Below, one piece after another: positions 34,910-42,847 of a DNA stretch of 64,000 nucleotides. How positions within the stretch are numbered: the first letter of the stretch is position 1; each line of letters starts with the position of its first letter. The notes beneath the pieces are model-generated. The model saw nothing but the letters and a program-made list of their open reading frames with translations. It made no database searches and was not told where the DNA came from. The DNA lies in assembly GCA_910577785.1 (NCBI GenBank), contig CAJTNT010000008.1, forward strand, positions 1-64,000, written 5' to 3'. This stretch comes from an uncultured Lachnospiraceae bacterium. Its GTDB lineage: Bacteria > Bacillota > Clostridia > Lachnospirales > Lachnospiraceae. Made by a program: the position numbers and the translations under genes.

Positions 34910-36202
34910 TTACAGATTCAGTGTCAGTCCTGCCGGGACGATTAGGATTACCAGCACAATTACCAGCATCATAATCATTGGCAGCATCAATTTCGTGCCA
35001 GCTTCTTCCCCTGCCTTTCTGGCTCTGGCTTTCCGCTGCTCAAAGGCTTCCCATTCCTCTTCTTCGAGCAGCCTCTGCATTCCCTTTGCCCCCTTACGTA
35101 TATTTTGTACGATCAGAGAGGAAAGCTTCCGATATGCGCTCAGACGACACCGTTCGCCAAAGTTTTCAAAGGCACGCAGTTCCCCTATTCCTTCCTGCAT
35201 TTCATACAGGGTTCCCAGCATTTCCTCATATGCATAGCGGCATTCTATTTCCTGCCTTTCCCTTTTGGTACGGTAAACCAAGGCAATCTTTTCCCATGCC
35301 AGGGAAATATTCATCCCTGCCCCCAACAGCAAAGATAGCTTACTGACAATCTCCGGATAATCCGCCAGCATCTGTTGCTGGCGCTCCGTCTCCCTGCGCT
35401 TTTTTTCTTCTTTCTCACTCATCAGCAGGCCAACCGCGCCGGCAATTCCCAAAAAGAGTATCTTTATGCTGCGGTTTTCTGTACGCTGCTTCCAATTGAC
35501 AGCCTTTCCATCTACCTCTTGCGGAAGGCTCAGATATCCGCTCCCTTCCTTTTTGTTCTCAGTTTCCAGCGCCTGTCGGATATGGTCTGCAAATGTTTCC
35601 TGTAACGACCTGTCCCTCGGTACTGCGCGCACAAAAAATGTATATAGGCAATTTCTCTCCTGACAGGACAATTCTGCTTTTATCTCTACAATAACAGGGC
35701 TTCCCGGCTCTGCCTTCAGCGTCCCGTCCGGCTGGAATACTTCATAATCTGAAAACTGGTACTCCGCCTCCACAGCGCCATCCTGCAAAGTATCTGGCAG
35801 CTGCAGCGATTGTGACACTTCGTCCAGAGAAGGGTTTTCACCCAAAATCAGGACATCCAATTCCTGTTTTGCCCGCTCAAAATATTCCTCGCATTGTGCC
35901 TCTGTCAATTTCCTCTCCTCTATCTGCACCTCCAGGGGATATCCCTCTAAAATTCCTTCTGCATCCACCAGATATTCCCTTTCCTGGCTTCCCTTCCCCG
36001 GCTCGCTTTTTGCAATCGCCTGTTCCTGCCTGGCCACCCCGTCCATCTGCCACAGGGCTGCCGCTATCACAAAGCTCCCCATCACCACCAGGGATGCCTG
36101 GCCATATTTCTTTTGCCCTGGAAACTTCTGCTTTAAAATCCACGCTGTCACAGCCGATGCTACCGTACCTGCGATATAGCAACACATAACTACCATTCCC
36201 AC
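34910..36202 (-). CDS. tadC: TadC-like inner-membrane platform protein with large insert
   Basis: The product has 430 residues from GTG 36202 (GGAGG 7 bases upstream); ATG 36196 is close. Membrane segments lie near 3-20, 35-50, 246-265 and 405-425. The C-terminal half has the T2SS-F pattern of TadC (DYPEIVSKLSLLLGAGMNIS, RKGAKGMQRLLEEEEWEAFE, final membrane helix). Residues about 60-245 are an extra domain between membrane segments, predicted outside the membrane, not found in proteobacterial TadC. It lies between tadB and the pilin gene. Confidence 0.8.
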   Translation of the reverse strand: MGMVVMCCYIAGTVASAVTAWILKQKFPGQKKYGQASLVVMGSFVIAAALWQMDGVARQEQAIAKSEPGKGSQEREYLVDAEGILEGYPLEVQIEERKLTEAQCEEYFERAKQELDVLILGENPSLDEVSQSLQLPDTLQDGAVEAEYQFSDYEVFQPDGTLKAEPGSPVIVEIKAELSCQERNCLYTFFVRAVPRDRSLQETFADHIRQALETENKKEGSGYLSLPQEVDGKAVNWKQRTENRSIKILFLGIAGAVGLLMSEKEEKKRRETERQQQMLADYPEIVSKLSLLLGAGMNISLAWEKIALVYRTKRERQEIECRYAYEEMLGTLYEMQEGIGELRAFENFGERCRLSAYRKLSSLIVQNIRKGAKGMQRLLEEEEWEAFEQRKARARKAGEEAGTKLMLPMIMMLVIVLVILIVPAGLTLNL

Positions 36203-36249
36203 ATCAGAACCTCCGCATTCTGCCTGCCTATTGCCTGTCCTCACACTTA

Positions 36250-36990
36250 CTACACCGAAATCTCCACAATCCGCCTGCCTATCAAGTAGGCTGCGCCATA
36301 GGCCGCCAGGCAGGCTGTCATAATTACTGCTCCCAGCCAATTCCCATAGAGAGGCTCCAAAAACTCCGGCGACGTGGCTCCCACATAGAACAGAATTCCA
36401 AACGGCATCAAGTTCATAAGGTTCATCTCCATCCGTTTGGAGGCCATCACTGTTTCAATTTCTCTCTTTACCTCTGCCTTCTGCCGTATTTTATCCACAG
36501 TACGGTTAAAAATCTTCATGAAATCTCCCCCGCTGCGCTTGGCAAAGGCAAATACCTGTGTAAAACTAATGATTTCTTCTATCCCGCTCCGTTCAGCCAA
36601 ATCCTCCAATAATTTTTCCAGTGGGATATTCCATGCAGCCTGGCGGTTAATATTGCCAAATTCTTCTGCCATAACCGTATGGGCGCCATAGAGCTTTACA
36701 AACTCCTCCTGCGCCTGCACAAAGGCATTTTCCATTGCATAGCCTGCCTTAACGGCTGCCGAGGCCATCTGCAGCATCTCCCGGAAATGAAACAGCATCT
36801 CCTGCCTGCGTTTGCGCATCAGGGACTCCCTGACCGCCTTCCTCACAGGGACACAGAACACAGGGAGGGAAAGCATCCCCCAAAAGCTCCGATAGAAGAG
36901 CCACGACACCATGCCTGACAGCACAAATGTAATGCCAATGCACAAAAACCTCTCCCGCCAGTTCATCCGATAAACATGATAATCCCGCAT
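36250..36990 (-). CDS. tadB: TadB-like pilus platform protein
   Basis: The product has 246 residues from ATG 36990, chosen for the purine-rich GTGAGGGT site; it is 4 bases past the tadA stop. Two N-terminal and two C-terminal membrane segments flank a T2SS-F domain (FREMLQMASAAVKAGYAMEN, FAKRSGGDFMKIFNRTVDKI). It should form the inner-membrane base driven by TadA. It is shorter than proteobacterial TadB because the N-terminal region is reduced. Confidence 0.88.
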   Translation of the reverse strand: MRDYHVYRMNWRERFLCIGITFVLSGMVSWLFYRSFWGMLSLPVFCVPVRKAVRESLMRKRRQEMLFHFREMLQMASAAVKAGYAMENAFVQAQEEFVKLYGAHTVMAEEFGNINRQAAWNIPLEKLLEDLAERSGIEEIISFTQVFAFAKRSGGDFMKIFNRTVDKIRQKAEVKREIETVMASKRMEMNLMNLMPFGILFYVGATSPEFLEPLYGNWLGAVIMTACLAAYGAAYLIGRRIVEISV

Positions 36991-36994
36991 ACCC

Positions 36995-38215
36995 TCACTT
37001 CCCCCTCCTGCAGGGATCGCCCAGCCCTGCCGCATAGAGCTTTCCCTTGTGTATCAGCTCTCCCTTTTTCTCCCATCTCCCTACAATCTGCCCTTCCTCC
37101 CCTTCTCCCATTTCTGCAAATTCATACAGTGGATGTAAGCGGATTTCTCCCTGTTCTATGCCATCCACCTCCATAATAGACAGCATCCGCCTGCTCTTGT
37201 CCCGCAGCCTGCCCAGATGCACCAACACGTCTACTCCTGCCGCAATCTGGCTGCGAATGGCTGTCAGCGGCATCTCCATCCCCATCAGCACCATTGTCTC
37301 CATACGGCTAATCATGTCCTGGCTACTGTTCGCATGGCCTGTGCTTAATGATCCATCATGCCCAGTATTCATTGCCTGGAGCATATCCAGGCATTCTGCA
37401 CCGCGGATTTCTCCAACGATCAATCTATCTGGGCGCATGCGCAAAGCCGTACGGATCAAATCCCGCACCGTAATCGCCAGCGTCCCTTCCGCGCCAGCAT
37501 TGCGCGTTTCTAAACGCACCAGGTTTTCCACCCCCCGGATCTGCAGCTCTGCGGAATCCTCTATGGTAATGACACGTTCTGACTTGGGGATAAACGCTGA
37601 GAGGGCGTTGAGAAATGTTGTCTTGCCAGAGCCTGTGCCGCCAGAGATAAAGATATTGTATCCCGCCTCTACCAGCGTTCGAAGGAAGGCTGCGCACTCT
37701 TCGCTGATGGAACCCTTTGCAATCAAATCCTCCATCCGCAGGGGATGCCTGGGAAACTTGCGGATGGAGACCACCGGCCCCTCCAGGGCAATGGGCGGAA
37801 GCACTACATTTACCCTGGAGCCATCTGCCAGCCGGGTATCTGCGATGGGCTCCGCCGCATTGATGACCCGGTTATGGCTGCCAACAATCTGCTGGATAAT
37901 GTCTTCCAGCTTTTCCTGGGAAGAAAAGCTCCTGTTCCAGGCTATCATCTCCCCCTTTTTCTCATAGAAAATATGATCTGCGCCATTTACCATAATCTCT
38001 GAAATATCATCCTCATTCAGCAGCTCCTGCAGCACGTCCAGCTTACGCAGGGAATGGAAGACCTGCATCCGCAGCTCCCTACGCCAGTTCAGGGGAATCA
38101 CCCGCTGCTTTGCCTCACGGCAGATTTCCTCGTCAATGGCCGCCAGCAATTCCTCTTCCTCATGCTCCCGTGTCATATCCAGCTGCGCAAGGACATTTTT
38201 CCTAATCTGTTCCAC
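36995..38215 (-). CDS. tadA: TadA/CpaF pilus assembly ATPase
   Basis: The product has 406 residues from GTG 38215, overlapping the end of the TadZ-like gene by 14 bases. It is the secretion-type ATPase powering pilin polymerisation. Visible features are Walker A GGTGSGKTT (192-200), Walker B-like RLIVGEIRGAE and a His box GSLSTGHANS. An N-terminal helical domain (1-60) precedes the core. It is cytoplasmic, docking on TadB/TadC. Confidence 0.95.
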   Translation of the reverse strand: MEQIRKNVLAQLDMTREHEEEELLAAIDEEICREAKQRVIPLNWRRELRMQVFHSLRKLDVLQELLNEDDISEIMVNGADHIFYEKKGEMIAWNRSFSSQEKLEDIIQQIVGSHNRVINAAEPIADTRLADGSRVNVVLPPIALEGPVVSIRKFPRHPLRMEDLIAKGSISEECAAFLRTLVEAGYNIFISGGTGSGKTTFLNALSAFIPKSERVITIEDSAELQIRGVENLVRLETRNAGAEGTLAITVRDLIRTALRMRPDRLIVGEIRGAECLDMLQAMNTGHDGSLSTGHANSSQDMISRMETMVLMGMEMPLTAIRSQIAAGVDVLVHLGRLRDKSRRMLSIMEVDGIEQGEIRLHPLYEFAEMGEGEEGQIVGRWEKKGELIHKGKLYAAGLGDPCRRGK

Positions 38216-39263
38216 GCTGCACCCCCATCAGGCTCCTGACATAGTCCCCCAGGCTTCCCCACAGCCATTGCTGCAGCCATTGCCCGCCCTGGCAGGGCAT
38301 GGGCTGCATGGGCGGGAGCGTAAGGCAAGCCATCCTCTCCCGCAGCGCCGGCCGCTTCTGCCTGTCCGCCATCTGGCAAAAATGCTGCAATGGCGCTTCC
38401 TGCATCCCTCCTGGCTCTGTGAGGATGTAAACCTTGCTGCACGTTTCCATTAGTTCAAAAAATCCTGGCACCATCATGCCAAAATCTACAATAATCAGGC
38501 TGTACCCACTCTGTTCTTCCAGAATCTTGAGAAACGTAAGGTAGTCCTCCTTGCGGATCTCGCCCAGGCAGATACTGTCCTCTGCTGGCGGAATATAGGA
38601 AAAATCTGCCATATGGTAAACGGCGCTGCCGATGGAACCAGAAATATTCCCATTTCCCGCCAGGCATAGATACATGACGTCCACAAGATCCTTCTGGTAT
38701 CTCTCCTGAAACCATCCTCCGAAACCGGCACATTCCTTCAGGCTTACATAGAGTACATGTTCCCGCTGTGCCAATATCTGCGCAAGGGTTAGGGCGAACG
38801 GCGTCTGCCAGATGCTATGCCCCGGAGAATAAATGCCAATCAGCTCATGGCGGAAGGAAGCTGCCTCCCCCTGTCTTCCATAAGCCTGATAATATGAGAG
38901 AATTTCTCTTACCATCTGCGAAACAGGCTGATACTTATCCAATCTTGGCAGTCCTTTTGCCGCTTCTGGCAACTCCGGCTCCTCTGTAAGGTCACAGAGC
39001 CACATCCATAGGACGCCTTCCTGCCTGCCAGCATCTTCTTGCTGTGTCTTTGGAAACCGCCGCAGAATATCCGGGCGTTCCAAGAAACCCTTCCCTACCA
39101 ACACGATATCCGGCTGCTGCTGGTCAAGATATTCCAAAAATAGCGTCTCTTCTGAAAAGCAGCATCCCAAAAACTGCTCCTTATTTTCCTGGGAAATCCA
39201 TGCCGCAAGCCGTTCCCCATATGCCGGGTCTGCATCGCAGACGGCAATTGTTATTCTTTTCAA
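38202..39263 (-). CDS. TadZ/CpaE-like MinD-family protein
   Basis: The product has 353 residues from TTG 39263, whose TTGA overlaps the stop of the prepilin peptidase gene, with GGGGGTG upstream. It has a receiver-like N-terminal domain (ITIAVCDADPAYGERLAAWI; PDIVLVGKGFLE) and a C-terminal MinD/ParA-like domain (LIGIYSPGHSIWQTPFALTL, SLIIVDFGMM). The P-loop is degenerate: GHSIWQTPF stands where GKGGVGKT would be. It is thought to position the pilus machine at the cell pole. Confidence 0.82.
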   Translation of the reverse strand: MKRITIAVCDADPAYGERLAAWISQENKEQFLGCCFSEETLFLEYLDQQQPDIVLVGKGFLERPDILRRFPKTQQEDAGRQEGVLWMWLCDLTEEPELPEAAKGLPRLDKYQPVSQMVREILSYYQAYGRQGEAASFRHELIGIYSPGHSIWQTPFALTLAQILAQREHVLYVSLKECAGFGGWFQERYQKDLVDVMYLCLAGNGNISGSIGSAVYHMADFSYIPPAEDSICLGEIRKEDYLTFLKILEEQSGYSLIIVDFGMMVPGFFELMETCSKVYILTEPGGMQEAPLQHFCQMADRQKRPALRERMACLTLPPMQPMPCQGGQWLQQWLWGSLGDYVRSLMGVQRGTD

Positions 39264-39757
39264 CCAATCACCCCCATAGTGATTCCATATCCAATTAAAA
39301 TTGCTATTGAAAAATGAATGATGTGCTGTTTTCCTTCTGGTTCTTGGGGATACTTTAAGATCCTGCCTTCTGCTAAGGACTGCCTCACATAATTCCCAAA
39401 GACCGCCAGGCGTGCGATTAGGCTGCGATGATAGGCCATTTTGCATAAAGACATGCATGCGCCAACAAGAAAAGATGCTGCCATTGTAAGAAAAAGCCAT
39501 TGAAACCCACAGATACCGCCGACTACGGAAAACAATTTGATGTCGCCTGCCCCTAGGGCACGCATAAGAAACAAAAGAAATAATAAGATAACCGGAATAG
39601 AAACGTTTATTAGAAAAACGCCTGCCCCTCCTAAGCCAGATTCTAAAACCTGGAAGAAAAAGCCCATTGCTAACCCTCCTAAAATCAGCCGGTTACTGAT
39701 CTTAGAATACCTAATGTCCATGACCGCTGCCGCCGTCAGCAGCGCCAGGCAGACCAT
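39260..39757 (-). CDS. tadV: A24-family prepilin peptidase (TadV/CpaA)
   Basis: The product has 165 residues. Catalytic aspartates are in AAVMDIRYSKISN and RALGAGDIKLFS. It has four or five membrane segments. It is the first gene of the leftward Tad operon and is coupled by a 4-base overlap to the TadZ-like gene. The ribosome site before ATG 39757 is weak, so the start is tentative. Confidence 0.85.
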   Translation of the reverse strand: MVCLALLTAAAVMDIRYSKISNRLILGGLAMGFFFQVLESGLGGAGVFLINVSIPVILLFLLFLMRALGAGDIKLFSVVGGICGFQWLFLTMAASFLVGACMSLCKMAYHRSLIARLAVFGNYVRQSLAEGRILKYPQEPEGKQHIIHFSIAILIGYGITMGVIG

Positions 39758-39914
39758 TGCCTTGCTATTCCCACTGCCCCACCTCCGTTCCTCCTCTTAT
39801 TTTATTCCTGCAAAGCTCAAATTGCTATTGCCTGCAGGTGTTGAAACAGATTATAAATCAAAAATTTGCTTTTGTAAAGTAAGCTCGCGTAATTTTTTCA
39901 TTTTTGGCAATATA

Positions 39915-40193
39915 TCACAAAAAACGATAGAACAAAATAGCATAAATCAGCGCAAACCCGCTGATACCAAGGGTTCCGACTGTCAAAAGGCTGACGGGAT
40001 TAATTCCTGCCGCCACGGCAATCCCCTGGCTTTCCAATAATTTGTTGACAATACAGATGCCGATTGCCCCTGCAAAAATGCGCAGCGCAAAGGCCACCAT
40101 CACCGCCACGGCCGACCTCTGTTTCATGACCCCCATGAAAAGCACCAGCACACAGATACCAGCAATCGCTGCAATCCCATAATATTTCTCCAT
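39915..40193 (-). CDS. bofA: BofA-like pro-sigmaK processing inhibitor family protein
   Basis: The product has 92 residues from ATG 40193, with AAGGAGG upstream. It has three membrane segments and the family's C-terminal INPVSLLTVGTLGISGFALI. In Bacillus, BofA holds the SpoIVFB protease inactive until a forespore signal arrives. In many Clostridia the gene follows recR and a DUF2508 gene on one strand. Here the DUF2508 gene is divergent, with a MITE-like element between. Confidence 0.85.
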   Translation of the reverse strand: MEKYYGIAAIAGICVLVLFMGVMKQRSAVAVMVAFALRIFAGAIGICIVNKLLESQGIAVAAGINPVSLLTVGTLGISGFALIYAILFYRFL

Positions 40194-40243
40194 AGCGCGC
40201 CCTCCTTGTCCGTTTTGCTTAAGCCACAGCTGCCCTTGGACAT

Positions 40244-40404
40244 TATTACTCTGGCGGTTAAATATCGTACCATCTTACTTGCCCAAATCTCCCTCTGCTG
40301 CGTTGTCATCAATCGCTGTAGCACTCGCTACAGCTCAATCTTCCGCCTTGCATAGGAAGATTTGTTCTGCGCAATCTGGTGCGATATTTAACCGCCGGAG
40401 TAAT
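40244..40404 (+). repeat. MITE-like element A, long copy
   Basis: Inverted ends ATTACTCTGGCGGTTAAATA and TATTTAACCGCCGGAGTAAT (about 27 bases each) enclose about 105 bases containing CTGCTGCGTTGTCATCAATC and a small hairpin (GCTGTAGCACTCGCTACAGC). It lies between the divergent bofA and DUF2508 genes. The short copy at 21113-21191 is an internal-deletion form. There is no reading frame for a transposase. Confidence 0.85.
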
Positions 40405-40582
40405 ATTATTAGTAACTATTTGTCTATCCTAAATATATTGGGAATTGGAAAATTTTATGACTTTTTTGTATAGATTTGGTACCATCTGCTTATACTTTAA
40501 GTAAGAAAGGCAAATCAATGCCGCAGAAAAAGGAAAGGAGTAACTGTCTTGTGTACCTTCACAGTTACTGAAAGGGTTGCTT

Positions 40583-40840
40583 ATGTTTCAGATTATAAAA
40601 AAGCAGATGCCGCACAGCACCGCCTACGCCGTACTTATTGAGGAACTGGAAAAGGCCAGATATGATCTGGCCCTTGCCTATGATAATTTCCAGAATGCCA
40701 TGGAGCCGGACTTGATCGACTGCTGCATCTATCAGGTTAACGCCCTGCAAATGCGTTACAAATTCCTGCTCACAAAAGCAAAGCAGCTCAACATGGAAGT
40801 GCCTTATGCCAAAAACCCCCTTGAACTATCTGAGCCTTGA
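40583..40840 (+). CDS. DUF2508 (YaaL-like) protein
   Basis: The product has 85 residues from ATG 40583, with GAAAGG 7 bases upstream; TTG 40577 is possible. It is a small helical cytoplasmic protein with LIEELEKARYDLALAYDNFQ, matching DUF2508, which usually sits between recR and bofA. Its last 37 bases overlap, tail to tail, the 3' end of the fliS-like gene. Function is unknown. Confidence 0.8.
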   Translation: MFQIIKKQMPHSTAYAVLIEELEKARYDLALAYDNFQNAMEPDLIDCCIYQVNALQMRYKFLLTKAKQLNMEVPYAKNPLELSEP

Positions 40841-41277
40841 AGGGTCTCCGTTAGCCTCCCCTTTTGGTAGGTCATACCTGCAACTACTTGCTGCGTATGC
40901 TGCATCAAAGGCGCCGACGTGTCCTGCCGCGCTGCTTCCACAAAGCCCTCATAAAGGTTCCCTATAATCCTTTGGGCATCCTGGATATTCTGCACTTCAT
41001 TTTTGCAAACTGCCATAGACAGATGCTTATTTACAAACTGGTACGCACGATAGAGGCTGCCTGCAATCGAATAGGTAAAATCCAGGTCATCCATGAGCCG
41101 CCTTAACACCTGCTGCGCTTTGCCCACAGCGGACTTAAAGCCAGCATAATCCTCTGGATGAGATGCCTTGGCGTCCTCCAGATAGGCAAATAGGATATCA
41201 TACATAATCACTACCATGCCGCCCCGGTTGCAGCAGCTCAGCCTGCGCGTAAACTCCTGCTTCTTCTCCTGTGTCAT
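40804..41277 (-). CDS. fliS: FliS-like flagellin export chaperone
   Basis: The product has 157 residues from ATG 41277, with AAGGAGG upstream. It is all-helical, with QEFTRRLSCCNRGGMVVIMY and YDILFAYLEDAK resembling the FliS N-terminus. FliS binds the C-terminus of flagellin to stop premature polymerisation. It lies 10 bases past the flagellin gene in the same direction, which supports the call. At 157 residues it is longer than the usual 120-135. Confidence 0.8.
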   Translation of the reverse strand: MTQEKKQEFTRRLSCCNRGGMVVIMYDILFAYLEDAKASHPEDYAGFKSAVGKAQQVLRRLMDDLDFTYSIAGSLYRAYQFVNKHLSMAVCKNEVQNIQDAQRIIGNLYEGFVEAARQDTSAPLMQHTQQVVAGMTYQKGRLTETLQGSDSSRGFLA

Positions 41278-41287
41278 AGAAGCCTCC

Positions 41288-42736
41288 TTACTGCAGCAGC
41301 TGCAGGACCTGCTGGGGGATGTCGTTTGCCTGGGCAAGCACAGAAGTCGCAGCCTGCGAAAGCACATTATATTTCGTGTACTCTGTCATCTCTGCCGCCA
41401 TATCCACATCCTCAATTCTCGACAATGCCTGGGTCATATTCTCCTCTGTAGCATCCAGGCTGGTCACCGTATAATCCATGCGGTTCTGGTAAGCCCCAAT
41501 CCGCGAACGCACCTCGCTGACTTTGGCAATGGCATCGTCCAATGCGGCAATGGCACGGTCTGCGCCGCCCGTTTTGCAGACGTCAAGCTTATCAAGATAA
41601 AGGCTGCGGGAAGATACTTCAGGAATCCGAACGTCCACCGTCTGGTTCTCATTGGCGCCAATCTGCATAGTCATCATGCCGATGTTCGTAACATCCATCT
41701 TCACTTCTCCAGTTGTTCCAGGAATTACTTCAAACGTCATCTTGAAACCATTTCGATCGGAAATGGAAGCATAATTCCCATTTGTCTGGATCGTAGCCTG
41801 GCTGCCGAAGCCTTCATCATACCGTCCAAACCCAACCTGCACATCCTTGCCGATTTCCTGGCGATCCAGGTCAATGCCCAGAAAATCAGCCAGCGCTGCG
41901 TTATCGCACTGCACATGCACATTATAGGAGCTGCCATACTCGTCTGACAGGAATACAAGGTATCCTCCCTGGGACACATCGACCGGCACATACTTGCCGT
42001 TTTCTGGCAGGCCGTCCGCTGGCCCCTGCGTATTGGTTACCATCAGGTTCACCTGGCCGCGTTCTGCGCCTTCGCGCATCTTGTCATAGACTTCTGTAAA
42101 CGTCTCGCCTTCTTTCACCTCTACTTCCACACCGTTAATGACCACTTTCCCGGCTGCGCCTGTAGGCACAACTGCGTCGCCCCCAATCCTGCGCGTGCCT
42201 TCGATTACGGCATGCTCCGCATCTGCCGTGATCTCCACCGTATAGATATTGGAGGTTACAGAGTCGGAAATGTCAATCCTGGTGATGCCGCGGTTATCCG
42301 GGTATACGCGCTGATCCAGGGTGCCGTCTAAAAGCGTCTTGGTATTAAATTCTGTATCCCGGGAAATACGGTCAATTTCTTCCCGCAGGGATGAAATCTC
42401 CGCCTGGATGGCCTCTACATCATCTGGCATATTCGTCTCGTTCGCCGCCTGGACAGAAAGCTCGCGCATTCTCTGGAGCATGGCGTGAACCTCATTTAAG
42501 GCGCCGTCTGCCGTGTCCAATACGGAAATCCCATCGGAAGCATTCTGAGAAGCCTGGTTCAGGCCCATAATCTGGGAACGCATCTTGCTGGCAATCGCCA
42601 TGCCGGCAGCATCGTCAGCAGCGCGGTTAATGCGCAGCCCGGTGGAGAGACGCTCAATGGATTTTGCTACGCTGTTGTCAGTGTTCAGTAATTTCCTGTT
42701 GGCAATGTTTGCCGACATATTGTGATTAATTTTCAT
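41288..42736 (-). CDS. fliC: Flagellin
   Basis: The product has 482 residues. The N-terminal D0/D1 (MKINHNMSANIANRKLL, RLSTGLRINRAADDAAGMAI, LQRMRELSVQAANET) and C-terminal D1/D0 (RIEDVDMAAEMTEYTKYN, LAQANDIPQQVLQLLQ) are typical. The block QRMRELSVQAANET carries the residues bound by the TLR5 receptor in other flagellins. The middle, about 150-400, is the variable outer domain. AAGGAAAGG lies 9 bases before the start. Exported through the flagellar channel with FliS help. Confidence 0.96.
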   Translation of the reverse strand: MKINHNMSANIANRKLLNTDNSVAKSIERLSTGLRINRAADDAAGMAIASKMRSQIMGLNQASQNASDGISVLDTADGALNEVHAMLQRMRELSVQAANETNMPDDVEAIQAEISSLREEIDRISRDTEFNTKTLLDGTLDQRVYPDNRGITRIDISDSVTSNIYTVEITADAEHAVIEGTRRIGGDAVVPTGAAGKVVINGVEVEVKEGETFTEVYDKMREGAERGQVNLMVTNTQGPADGLPENGKYVPVDVSQGGYLVFLSDEYGSSYNVHVQCDNAALADFLGIDLDRQEIGKDVQVGFGRYDEGFGSQATIQTNGNYASISDRNGFKMTFEVIPGTTGEVKMDVTNIGMMTMQIGANENQTVDVRIPEVSSRSLYLDKLDVCKTGGADRAIAALDDAIAKVSEVRSRIGAYQNRMDYTVTSLDATEENMTQALSRIEDVDMAAEMTEYTKYNVLSQAATSVLAQANDIPQQVLQLLQ

Positions 42737-42811
42737 GATGTCTACCTTTCCTTATAAACTGCCTCAGGCAAAAGCAGGAGGCGTATTTTATGGACTTCGC
42801 GGCATCCTTGC

Positions 42812-42847
42812 CTAAAACATAAGCCGGATCTTCCCTGAAGTGGCTTA
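42812..42847 (-). terminator. Probable terminator overlapping the DUF6240 gene's stop
   Basis: On the minus strand TAAGCC (part of the stop) pairs with GGCTTA and is followed by TGTTTTAGG. The stem is short, so confidence is moderate. Confidence 0.45.

Noticed and set aside
42737..42844. A sigma-28 promoter for flagellin
   Set aside because: No convincing TAAA-N15-GCCGATAT pair was found in the short leader.
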